NCBI RefSeq assembly: GCF_013294025.1 | Contig: NZ_JABSNL010000005.1 | Location: 180,618 to 244,617, forward strand | DNA length: 64,000 nucleotides | Origin: Flavobacterium aeripolare | Lineage (GTDB): Bacteria > Bacteroidota > Bacteroidia > Flavobacteriales > Flavobacteriaceae | Reading direction: 5' to 3' | Shown here: piece by piece, positions 1-8,377 of the stretch | Layout: each line of letters starts with the position of its first letter | How positions within the stretch are numbered: the stretch's first letter is position 1 | Notes under the pieces: generated by a model | The model's input: only the letters and a program-made list of their open reading frames with translations | Databases searched by the model: none | What the model was told of the DNA's origin: nothing | Translations under genes and position numbers: made by a program

Positions 1-2
1 GA

Positions 3-1391
3 AACGAGATTTGGGCAGCAGATAATTACAGAGGATTGTACCGCATTATATATAACGAGCAATACCAAACCAAAATTGAAAACATCACTCAGAAAAACGG
101 TATTAAAAATGATTTTGCTGTAAAGATTTTTGAGTTTCGAAACGAAATTTTATTTCTCATCAATCACCAATGGTACACTTACAATGCTGTTGCAAAAAAG
201 CTAGTGAAGAACGAGCTATTCAATACTAATTTTTCTCAAGTTTCTGACGTTGTGAAAATTGATGAAAATCATTTTGTGATTTTGCAAGGTGGACTCTTAT
301 ACCAAGTTTATGCTAGTGCTGATACCACTTTCGTGCGTAGCTTAATCCAAGATAAATATTATAAAGGTAAGATTATCAATGATAATTTGAACATATTTAA
401 AAACGGTGATAACTATCTATTAAATCTAGATGACGGCTTCATCTCATTAAAATTGAATAATAGCAATATAGCGATTCCAAATTTAAAGGTGGAGGCTTTT
501 GCCAATGATGAATTACTCGATGTTGATGATACGGTTAATTACAATACAGAAGTTAATATTCACTTAATTTCTGGATTTTACGGATCGTCTAAACCAAATC
601 TATTTTATAAACTCGAAGATTCTAAAAATCCCATTCCCATTAATGATGGTAAGGTAACCTTAAACAATTTAAAAAGTGGGTCGGTAGTTTTTACAATTTA
701 CAATCATGACGGACTTAAATACAATAAAGTCAAAAGTTTTACTTTTTCAGTAGCAACTCCGTGGTATTTCTCAATTTGGATGATTTTAGTCTACACCATA
801 TTAATAGGTGTGATATTATACATTTATTACAAATGGAATAAAATGCGCTACATTCAAAAGTTAGCATTAAAAGAAGAAGATTTAAAACACCAAAAGAAAA
901 TCTTAGAGTTAGAACTAAAAGCACAAAATGATCTCAATACACAACAATATGAAAAGCATATCTTAGAATTAGAGCTGCTGTCAAAATCTTCACAAGTTGC
1001 AGGAAAATCCCTTTCTATTGCAAAGCAAAGTGAAATGATCGAAAAGGTGCAAGGCATACTTGAAAAAGAAACAGACATTAATAAATTAAAATCAGAAGTT
1101 AAAAAAGCGATTAAAATTAATGCCGTTAATAAACATGAGTGGGAATCATTCGAAACAAATTTGAACCAAATTCACAACGAGTTCATTACTACACTTTCTA
1201 AAAAGTTTCCAAATCTTACTTCAAAAGACATCAAATTATGTATCTATCTTAAGATGAATTTATCATCTAAGGAAATTGCTCCTATGATGAATATTTCATT
1301 CAGAGGGGTAGAATTACATCGCTACAGATTGCGTAAGAAATTACAATTAGAAACTGAAGAAAACCTGTCTCAGTTTCTATTATCATTATAA
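3..1391 (+). CDS. SusR-like sensor-regulator, C-terminal part (cut by window edge)
   Basis: Membrane-bound transcriptional regulator of the kind that controls the neighbouring sugar-uptake genes. The frame is open to the left edge, so the N-terminal propeller is missing; the first visible codons read like a two-component-regulator propeller blade (W-A-A-D-N-Y-R-G-L-Y). Next come a triple-tyrosine (Y_Y_Y) type beta domain, one membrane helix (WYFSIWMILVYTILIGVILY), a long charged coiled coil, and a C-terminal LuxR-type helix-turn-helix with the NLTSKDIKLCIYLKMNLSSK and HRYRLRKKL segments. No kinase or receiver domain is present, so a signal is probably passed directly from the periplasmic domain to the cytoplasmic HTH. 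It stands 242 bases upstream of susC on the same strand, the usual position for the regulator of such a locus. Confidence 0.85.
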   Translation, partial: NEIWAADNYRGLYRIIYNEQYQTKIENITQKNGIKNDFAVKIFEFRNEILFLINHQWYTYNAVAKKLVKNELFNTNFSQVSDVVKIDENHFVILQGGLLYQVYASADTTFVRSLIQDKYYKGKIINDNLNIFKNGDNYLLNLDDGFISLKLNNSNIAIPNLKVEAFANDELLDVDDTVNYNTEVNIHLISGFYGSSKPNLFYKLEDSKNPIPINDGKVTLNNLKSGSVVFTIYNHDGLKYNKVKSFTFSVATPWYFSIWMILVYTILIGVILYIYYKWNKMRYIQKLALKEEDLKHQKKILELELKAQNDLNTQQYEKHILELELLSKSSQVAGKSLSIAKQSEMIEKVQGILEKETDINKLKSEVKKAIKINAVNKHEWESFETNLNQIHNEFITTLSKKFPNLTSKDIKLCIYLKMNLSSKEIAPMMNISFRGVELHRYRLRKKLQLETEENLSQFLLSL

Positions 1392-1448
1392 ATAAATAGT
1401 TATAATTATAGATACTTTATTTTTTAACGTATTTTTTTAAGTTATTCC

Positions 1449-1567
1449 CACACATCACCACTACATCATGGATGTTTATAATTTGTAAAATTGGCATTCA
1501 TAGTTAATTGATTTACAATATTTTAATTATTAAAATTACTGTTTTGATGTAGTAATGTAGTAGTGTG
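1449..1567. promoter_or_regulatory. Candidate operator repeats upstream of susC
   Basis: The gap between the regulator and susC holds a 9-base inverted repeat: ACTACATCA at 1460-1468 and TGATGTAGT at 1545-1553, 76 bases apart. The right arm continues as an exact tandem duplication of ATGTAGTA (1547-1554 and 1555-1562) followed by GTGTG, and the left arm carries the complementary CACAC at the matching outer end. Nothing similar was seen elsewhere in the window. The position suggests binding sites for the upstream HTH regulator; this is inference. Confidence 0.4.
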
Positions 1568-1633
1568 TTTATGCTTACTATAACGATGTAATTATCTAAT
1601 TTGGCTGCACTAACTTTAACAAATTATTAATTC

Positions 1634-4600
1634 ATGAGAAATTTTATTTTAAGCTTTTTAGCACTCATATTACTTCCGGCATATATGTCAGGACAAGTGA
1701 TCAAAGGTAAAGTATTGGATAAAGATGGAATTGGGGTACCAGGCGCTATCGTCTTAGGAACAACATCTAATGCTAATACTGATACCGATTTTGACGGTAA
1801 TTTTTCGATAAATGCAACTAATGGTGAAACATTAAAAATAAGCATGATAGGCTTTGAGACTTTATCAATCAAAGCAAGTACATCATTTATGACAATTACA
1901 TTAAAAGAGTCTCAAGAAATGACTTTAGATGAAGTTGTAGTAATCGGTTACGGTAGTCGTAAAAAAATAGATAATACTACAGCTATTACTTCTTTAAAAG
2001 CAGAAGAAGTTTCTAAGACCAAAGTTTTAAATGCTTCGCAAGCAATTCAAGGTAAGGCAGCTGGGGTGCAGGTAATCTCATCTGATGCACCGGGAAGTTC
2101 GCCATCTGTTGTTATTAGAGGTTTAGGAACGGCTACAGGAGGGAGAACTCCATTGTATGTAGTTGACGGTATGCCTACGACCAACATTAATAATATCAAC
2201 ACAAATGATATTACATCTTATGAAATTTTAAAAGATGCTTCTTCACTTGCTATTTATGGTACGAGAGCTGCAAATGGTGTAATTATTATTACAACTAAAC
2301 AAGGTAAAGGAGACAAAGTAACTGTAGAGGTAGAAAGTTTTACTGGATTTAGAAAACCACTTAAAAAAGTAAGAATGGCAGATAGTAATGCTTATGCAAC
2401 TTATACTAATGCCGCTCTAGGAACAAACACTTTTTCAACTAATCAACCAATAAACACAAACTGGTTAGATGCTATCACAAGAACTGGAAATTATACACAA
2501 AATAACGTTTCGATTTCTGGATCAAGTGAGAATGTGAAATACTTTTTTAGTGCAGGGAACTACGAAGAAAAAGCAGTTTTAAACGGTTTAGATTATAGCC
2601 GTTTTACTTTTAGAAATAATAATGAATATAAAATTTCTGATAAATTAAAAATTACTCAAAACTTAAGTTTTACATCAGCTAATTCTACTCCACAGCCTTT
2701 TAGCGCTTTTACATCAGCTTACAAACAATCACCTATTGTACCTGTTCGTTTCTCAAATGGGTCTTATGGTATATCATATGTAGGCACTGACGGAACTTCG
2801 GGAACTTCAGGATCATCTTTTAATAATGTTGGAAACCCTGTTTCTCAATTAGATTTTAATAACGAAGAGCAACGTAGCGTAACCTTACAAGGGGGAATAA
2901 AATTGGATTACGATATTTTAAAATCTTTAAAATTTACTTCACAGTTTAATGGGGAATATTATACTTGGAAAAATTACAATTTTAAGGATACACAAGCGAT
3001 CTGGCAAGTAAACAACAATCCAGCTAATTTGAGTTCGATCGTTTATCCAGATGATAAAAATATAAACCAATTAACAAAAGGTAGAAATCAGTATTTTAAT
3101 TGGAACTTAACTAACTATGTTACTTATAATGAAATTTTTGGCGACATTCATGATATTGAAGTAACTGCAGGTATTGAAACTTCAATTCAAGGAGCGAGAG
3201 AGGCACTTACTGTAACTAGAAAAGATGTGAACCCAAATAGCAATTACTGGTCTTTAAAGGATGTGAATTATGTGGGAACAGTAACTAATTACAAAGACGA
3301 AGTTTTCAACGAAACTAAATTGGCTTCTTATTTTGGACGTTTTCAATACAAGTTATTAGACCGTTATTTATTGACAGGTACCGTAAGACGTGATGGTTCA
3401 TCAAATTTTGGTAAAGACTATCGTTGGGGAACTTTCCCAGCATTCGGAATTGGATGGATTGTGTCTAACGAAAATTTTATGGCAAATGTGAAAGGAATCG
3501 ACTTATTAAAAATTAGAGGTGGATGGGGTAAATTAGGAAATCAAAATGTACCGCTTAACAATCAATCGTACTCATCTGGATTATCATATTATACTGGAGG
3601 TTCAATCTTAAATGAAGGAACAACAATCAACTCTCAAATTGATCCAAGTTTATCATGGGAGGTTACTGAGGAGACTTCAGCAGGTGTTGATTTTGAGTTA
3701 TTAGACAGCCGTTTAAAGGGATCATTTGATTTGTATGATAAAACCACAAAAAATGTAATCTTGTTTACAGTTCCTTACATTACTTCAGGTATTAATGCGT
3801 CATCACCAGCTCACGTAGGCGAAGTAAACAATAAAGGATATGAAATCTCATTAAGATGGGATGATAAAATTAATGACAACTTATCCTATTGGCTGGGCGG
3901 AAATTACTCTAACAATACTAATAAATTATCAAGTTTACAAAACGCTAATATTTCGCCAATTAAAGGTGGAGGTTTAGGAAACGGACAATGGACCAAATTA
4001 TTAGATAACAGCTCAGTTGGTCAAGCATTAGGAAGTTTCTATTTATACGATTACGCAGGTGTAAATCCAGAAAACGGGAAAATGCTCTACTATACTGCTG
4101 ATGGTGAAAAGGTAACTCAAGATAAATTAGCTGAAAGTGATAGAGATTATTCAGGTTCTATTTTACCTACATCAAATTATGGTGTAACAGTAGGAGTAAA
4201 CTATAAAAACTTTGATTTATCTGTAGATGGTTACGGTACGGGCGGATCAAAAGTATACAATGGGAAAAAAGCACAACGTTTTACGGGTGAGAATGTAGAA
4301 GCTTCACTAGCTGAAAATTTCTGGACAACAAGCAATACAAGTGCTATAAATCCAGCACCATTCAATTCGGTTCCAGTCGCTTCAACTTATTACTTGGAGT
4401 CAGGAGATTTCTTCAGAATAAACAACATTAGTTTAGGGTACAAATTGCCTTTAAGAGAAGGTTTTATTAACTACTGTCGTCTTTATGTAAATGCAATTAA
4501 TCCATTTATTACTCAAAAATTCTCCGGTTTTTCTCCAGAGTTAAACGGTAACGGAGATCCGTACGGAACTCAAGGAATCGAGTTAGATGCTTATCCTACG

Positions 4601-4639
4601 TTGAGATCAGTTGTAATTGGTGCTAATTTAAAATTTTAA
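1634..4639 (+). CDS. susC: SusC-family TonB-linked outer membrane transporter
   Basis: Outer membrane barrel that imports oligosaccharides with energy from TonB, working as a complex with the SusD protein encoded next. The 1001 residues are normal for SusC. Order: signal peptide (about 1-20), carboxypeptidase-like regulatory domain (about 21-95; KGKVLDKDGIGVPGAIVLG), TonB box and plug (about 100-220; VVVIGYGSRK, then PLYVVDGMP), and a long barrel ending in phenylalanine (VVIGANLKF). It follows the SusR-like gene after a 242-base gap and precedes susD by 4 bases, so the two are co-transcribed. The gene family is clear; the substrate is inferred from the downstream enzymes. Confidence 0.95.
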   Translation: MRNFILSFLALILLPAYMSGQVIKGKVLDKDGIGVPGAIVLGTTSNANTDTDFDGNFSINATNGETLKISMIGFETLSIKASTSFMTITLKESQEMTLDEVVVIGYGSRKKIDNTTAITSLKAEEVSKTKVLNASQAIQGKAAGVQVISSDAPGSSPSVVIRGLGTATGGRTPLYVVDGMPTTNINNINTNDITSYEILKDASSLAIYGTRAANGVIIITTKQGKGDKVTVEVESFTGFRKPLKKVRMADSNAYATYTNAALGTNTFSTNQPINTNWLDAITRTGNYTQNNVSISGSSENVKYFFSAGNYEEKAVLNGLDYSRFTFRNNNEYKISDKLKITQNLSFTSANSTPQPFSAFTSAYKQSPIVPVRFSNGSYGISYVGTDGTSGTSGSSFNNVGNPVSQLDFNNEEQRSVTLQGGIKLDYDILKSLKFTSQFNGEYYTWKNYNFKDTQAIWQVNNNPANLSSIVYPDDKNINQLTKGRNQYFNWNLTNYVTYNEIFGDIHDIEVTAGIETSIQGAREALTVTRKDVNPNSNYWSLKDVNYVGTVTNYKDEVFNETKLASYFGRFQYKLLDRYLLTGTVRRDGSSNFGKDYRWGTFPAFGIGWIVSNENFMANVKGIDLLKIRGGWGKLGNQNVPLNNQSYSSGLSYYTGGSILNEGTTINSQIDPSLSWEVTEETSAGVDFELLDSRLKGSFDLYDKTTKNVILFTVPYITSGINASSPAHVGEVNNKGYEISLRWDDKINDNLSYWLGGNYSNNTNKLSSLQNANISPIKGGGLGNGQWTKLLDNSSVGQALGSFYLYDYAGVNPENGKMLYYTADGEKVTQDKLAESDRDYSGSILPTSNYGVTVGVNYKNFDLSVDGYGTGGSKVYNGKKAQRFTGENVEASLAENFWTTSNTSAINPAPFNSVPVASTYYLESGDFFRINNISLGYKLPLREGFINYCRLYVNAINPFITQKFSGFSPELNGNGDPYGTQGIELDAYPTLRSVVIGANLKF

Positions 4640-4643
4640 GATC

Positions 4644-6098
4644 ATGAAAAAAGTATATATTTCAATGTTTGTACTATCCTCAATTTTTCTTTCAGGATGT
4701 TCAGATGATTACCTAGATGTTAATGAAACAGAATCAATCTTAACTGAAGACATCGAATTATTTAATAGTAATGAAGGTGCTGCAACATTTACAACAGCAG
4801 TTTATAATAAATTTCTAGATTTCAGTATGAGTTCGTTTTCATGGGTAGGGATGACTAGCATTGCTTCTGATGATGCTGATAAAGGATCATCACCTGGAGA
4901 CACAGGTTCTGATAAAGATCTAATGGATGCACTGACTTACAATCCTTCTTCACCCTCAACTTCAGAAATCTTCAGAGCTAATTATGAAGGTATCAATAGA
5001 GCGAACCGAGCGATCTCGATAATCCCAACATTAGACAAAGCCGATGCTAATATCCGTGAACGATTAGTGGGTGAAGCTAAGTTTTTAAGAGCTTTTATGT
5101 ATTTCACATTGGTGAAAGCGTACGGAGGTGTGCCAGTAATTGATCACGTTCCTAATCCTGCATCTGAAGAAGACCGTCTAATGCAATTAACACGTAAAAC
5201 ACCAGCTGAAGTGTATGCTTTTATCGAAAAAGACTTAACAGAAGCTGCGGCAATTTTACCATTAAAATCAGCTTATTCTGTTTCAGAAAAAGGGAGAGTG
5301 TCTCAAGGAGCAGCTTATGCACTATTAGCTAAGATTAATTTATACCAAAAGAACTGGCAAAAAGTTGTGGATAACTGTAATCTAGTAACAGGATATTCAC
5401 TAGTTGCAAATTATGCTTCTATGTTTAGACTTGCAGGAGAGAATGATGCTGAGTCTATTTTTGAAATTCAAGGAACAGGTACTGTGCCAATAAAAGGAAT
5501 TGCAGGATATTCTAACATTCAAGGTGCTCGTGGTGCTGGAGGATGGGGATGGGGTTTTAACACACCATCTCAAAGTTTATTAAACGCTTACGAAGCAAAT
5601 GATGTACGAAAAAATGCTACCATTATTTTTGCAGGAACAACTTTATACGATGGTCGAGTGGTGCCTACTACTGTAGAAAATCCAATGTACAATTATAAAG
5701 CGTATTCCTCTTCGTTCACTGATGCTTGGGAAACAGACACTAATATAAAATATTTACGTTTTGCCGAAGTTATCTTAATGAAAGCGGAAGCATTAAACGA
5801 ATTAGGACAAACAGCAGATGCTATTGTAGTGTTAAACCAAATTAGAAATAGAGCTGGATTAGCAAATTCAACGGCGGTTTCTCAATCTGATTTGAGAACA
5901 GCAATTTGGAAAGAAAGAAGAGTCGAAATGGCATTTGAGCACGACCGCTTTTTTGACTTAGTAAGAACAGGTCAAGCAGCCGCAGCTTTTACTATCCACG
6001 GTAAAAATTTTGCAACGGGTAAGCACGAAGTTTTCCCACTTCCTCAAGCATTTATTGATGAAGCAGGCGGACTTTCAACGCAAAATCCTGGATACTAA
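4644..6098 (+). CDS. susD: SusD/RagB-family nutrient-binding lipoprotein
   Basis: Surface lipoprotein that binds the glycan and forms the lid of the SusC channel. A lipoprotein signal peptide is visible (lipobox LSGC, Cys at residue 19). The body is an alpha-helical SusD fold with TPR-like helices (for example LVGEAKFLRAFMYFTLVKAY near residue 145) and a conserved C-terminal segment with IWKERRVEMAFEHDRFFDLV, which is diagnostic of the family. Its length of 484 residues is typical. It starts 4 bases after susC and is followed by a 193-base gap with a stem-loop before the GH144-type gene. Confidence 0.95.
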   Translation: MKKVYISMFVLSSIFLSGCSDDYLDVNETESILTEDIELFNSNEGAATFTTAVYNKFLDFSMSSFSWVGMTSIASDDADKGSSPGDTGSDKDLMDALTYNPSSPSTSEIFRANYEGINRANRAISIIPTLDKADANIRERLVGEAKFLRAFMYFTLVKAYGGVPVIDHVPNPASEEDRLMQLTRKTPAEVYAFIEKDLTEAAAILPLKSAYSVSEKGRVSQGAAYALLAKINLYQKNWQKVVDNCNLVTGYSLVANYASMFRLAGENDAESIFEIQGTGTVPIKGIAGYSNIQGARGAGGWGWGFNTPSQSLLNAYEANDVRKNATIIFAGTTLYDGRVVPTTVENPMYNYKAYSSSFTDAWETDTNIKYLRFAEVILMKAEALNELGQTADAIVVLNQIRNRAGLANSTAVSQSDLRTAIWKERRVEMAFEHDRFFDLVRTGQAAAAFTIHGKNFATGKHEVFPLPQAFIDEAGGLSTQNPGY

Positions 6099-6125
6099 TC
6101 TATTTTAGATTTTGATCTGATTTAT

Positions 6126-6155
6126 TTACAGTCACAGCAGTAACAGTGACTGTAA
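6126..6155 (+). other. Perfect 10-bp stem-loop after susD
   Basis: TTACAGTCAC (6126-6135) pairs exactly with GTGACTGTAA (6146-6155) around a 10-base loop. There is no T run behind it, so it is not a standard intrinsic terminator. It lies 28 bases after the susD stop and before the enzyme genes. A second short palindrome (AGCAGT-TT-ACTGCT, 6235-6248) follows. It may stabilise the susCD transcript end or attenuate read-through. Confidence 0.5.
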
Positions 6156-6291
6156 CCAAAACTTCTTACTAAACAAACCATCATTTAAAGTATTTAAAAT
6201 TGTTTTCCATGACTTCAATCGCTTGAGGTTATGGAGCAGTTTACTGCTGTATTAGTAAAAGTATTATTTAAAATTTAAAGCTTTCTAAAAA

Positions 6292-7668
6292 ATGAAAATA
6301 GCTGCATTCATATTGCTTTTTAGCCTTATAAGTTCTTGCTCAAGTGCTTCAAATGGGGACAACGCAAGTTCTTCTGATCCCAGTGTCAACACTAATATAC
6401 CACCACTTACAGATCAAGAAGCACTAGACCAAGTTCAAAAAGATGCTTTAAAATATTTTTGGGACTATGCTGAATCAAATTCAAAATTAGCAAGAGAACG
6501 TTATCTAGTTGACGATCCTGATTTCGAAAAAAATAAGGTGACAACAGGAGGATCAGGTTTTGGATTGATGACTTTAATTGTTGGAGTCGAAAGAGGTTTT
6601 ATTCCAAGAGCAGAAGCTGTGAGCCGCATGACTACTGCGATGCAATTTCTCAAAAAAGCTGATCGTTTTCACGGTGCTTGGGCACATTGGATGGATGGAG
6701 CAACTGGTAAAGCAATCTCTTTTGGAGGCAAAGATGATGGTGGAGATATTGTCGAAACCGCATTTTTAAGTCAAGGTCTAATAACTGTTAGAGAGTATTT
6801 CAAAGACGGAAATGAAGCAGAGCAAAGTCTCGCAAGACTAGCTGATGAATTGTGGAAAGCCGTAGAATGGAGCTGGTACACTAATGGAGAAAACGCCATG
6901 TATTGGCATTGGTCTCCAACGTATGAGTGGGAAATGAAATTCAGACTAGAAGGATATAATGAATGTTTAATTGCATACATCCTTGGTGCGGCATCAACCA
7001 CGCATCCAATTCCTGCGGCAGCTTATCATGAAGGGTGGGCTAGAAGTGGAGCGATCAAATCAACAAAAACGCAATTAGATATTCCTTTATTATTTAAATA
7101 CAACACCGTTAGTGGCGATGTTGGTCCGTTGTTTTGGGCTCAGTATTCTTACTTGGGATTAGACCCATCACAGTTGGTTGATCAGTATGCAAACTATGGT
7201 GATCTAACAAAAAATCATGCTAAAATTATGCATAAGTATTCTGTAGAAAACCCTAAAAAGTGGAACGGTTATTCTGACACAGTTTGGGGATTAACTGCTA
7301 GTTATACCCGCAATGCAGATGGTTCAACAGGCTATGCTGCTCACGATACTGACAGTGATTTTGGAGTAATTACTCCTACAGCGGCGTTATCTTCATTTCC
7401 ATACACGCCTGAAGAATCATTGAAGTTTTTACATTACATCTATGGTGAAAAGCGAAATCAATACGTAGGAAAAGCAGGTCCTTACGATGCTTTTTCGCCA
7501 CATTATAGTTGGGTTACCAAAAGATATTTGGCGATAGACCAAGGAACAATAGCTCCTATGATCGAAAATTATCGCTCGGGATTATTATGGAAATTATTTA
7601 TGAACGCTCCCGAAGTTAAACCTGCTTTAACAGCATTAGGTTTTCATTCTAGCAAGTATAATCTCTAA
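6292..7668 (+). CDS. Glycoamylase-like lipoprotein, probable GH144 endo-beta-1,2-glucanase
   Basis: Predicted surface or periplasmic glycan hydrolase. Residues 1-16 form a lipoprotein signal (ISSC), followed by a Ser/Asn-rich linker. Residues about 40-455 match the glycoamylase-like (alpha/alpha)6 barrel family: EALDQVQKDALKYFWDYA at the start, TGGSGFGLMTLIVGVERGFI, and DGGDIVETAFLSQGL. CAZy family GH144, founded on an endo-beta-1,2-glucanase of Chitinophaga pinensis, belongs to this fold and has this size. It lies in a susCD-GH144-esterase-GH3 series, the arrangement expected for beta-1,2-glucan use. Fold assignment is firm; substrate is inference from family and neighbours. Confidence 0.8.
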   Translation: MKIAAFILLFSLISSCSSASNGDNASSSDPSVNTNIPPLTDQEALDQVQKDALKYFWDYAESNSKLARERYLVDDPDFEKNKVTTGGSGFGLMTLIVGVERGFIPRAEAVSRMTTAMQFLKKADRFHGAWAHWMDGATGKAISFGGKDDGGDIVETAFLSQGLITVREYFKDGNEAEQSLARLADELWKAVEWSWYTNGENAMYWHWSPTYEWEMKFRLEGYNECLIAYILGAASTTHPIPAAAYHEGWARSGAIKSTKTQLDIPLLFKYNTVSGDVGPLFWAQYSYLGLDPSQLVDQYANYGDLTKNHAKIMHKYSVENPKKWNGYSDTVWGLTASYTRNADGSTGYAAHDTDSDFGVITPTAALSSFPYTPEESLKFLHYIYGEKRNQYVGKAGPYDAFSPHYSWVTKRYLAIDQGTIAPMIENYRSGLLWKLFMNAPEVKPALTALGFHSSKYNL

Positions 7669-7671
7669 ATT

Positions 7672-8376
7672 ATGAGACAGCTTAAATTAATCGCAATTGC
7701 GTTAGTGTTTTCGAATTTCAGTTTTGCTCAAAAAGACATCGCTGGAACGGTAAAAACAGAAGTAGTGAAGAAAAAAAGCATTCAGTATGCATTACACATT
7801 CCTGAAAACGACAAAGATAAAAAACCGCTGATCGTCTTTTTACATGGAGCAGGAGAGCGAGGAACGGATATCGAAAAAGTAAAGGTACATGGTCCTTTTA
7901 AATATTTAAAGACTAATGTATTAGATGCATATATTCTGGCGCCACAGTGTGCAGATAATGAATATTGGGATACCGATGCGCTTTATGAGTTAGTATTAAA
8001 AATTCAGAAAGAGCATAACATCGATGCTAGCCGAATTTATTTAACAGGTTTAAGCATGGGTGCTTGGGGAGCTTGGAATTTGGCTACAGCCCACCCTGAA
8101 AAATTCGCTGCCTTAGTAACTATTGCCGGAGCAGTAGATCGAGTAGTTTTATTAGAAAATAAAAAATTAGCATCGACGCCAATCAAAATTTTCCATGGAC
8201 TGTTAGACGATGTAGTCGATATGAATTATTCTGTAATGATATATAAAAGATTAAAAGCTTCGAATGGGAATGTAGCCTTGACCATCTTTGATGATGCAAA
8301 TCATGACAGTTGGAGTCGCGTGTATGACAATAAGGAGATTTATGAGTGGATGTTCAAACAAACTAAAGATAAATAA
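7672..8376 (+). CDS. Secreted alpha/beta-hydrolase esterase (phospholipase/carboxylesterase type)
   Basis: A 234-residue alpha/beta hydrolase with a Sec signal peptide (MRQLKLIAIALVFSNFSFAQ). The oxyanion-hole strand reads PLIVFLHGAGERG, the nucleophile elbow is GLSMG with Ser128, the likely acid is in HGLLDDVVD and the likely histidine in DDANHDSWS. It resembles predicted peptidases/esterases of the dienelactone-hydrolase-like group. It starts 3 bases after the GH144-type gene and ends 1 base before the GH3 start, so it is translationally linked to both. It may remove acyl groups from the glycan, but the real substrate cannot be read from the sequence. Confidence 0.85.
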   Translation: MRQLKLIAIALVFSNFSFAQKDIAGTVKTEVVKKKSIQYALHIPENDKDKKPLIVFLHGAGERGTDIEKVKVHGPFKYLKTNVLDAYILAPQCADNEYWDTDALYELVLKIQKEHNIDASRIYLTGLSMGAWGAWNLATAHPEKFAALVTIAGAVDRVVLLENKKLASTPIKIFHGLLDDVVDMNYSVMIYKRLKASNGNVALTIFDDANHDSWSRVYDNKEIYEWMFKQTKDK

Positions 8377-8377
8377 A

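Noticed and set aside
8288..8377. Longer N-terminus for the GH3 gene
   Set aside because: The extension overlaps the esterase gene by 89 bases and hides the signal peptide that begins at 8378.
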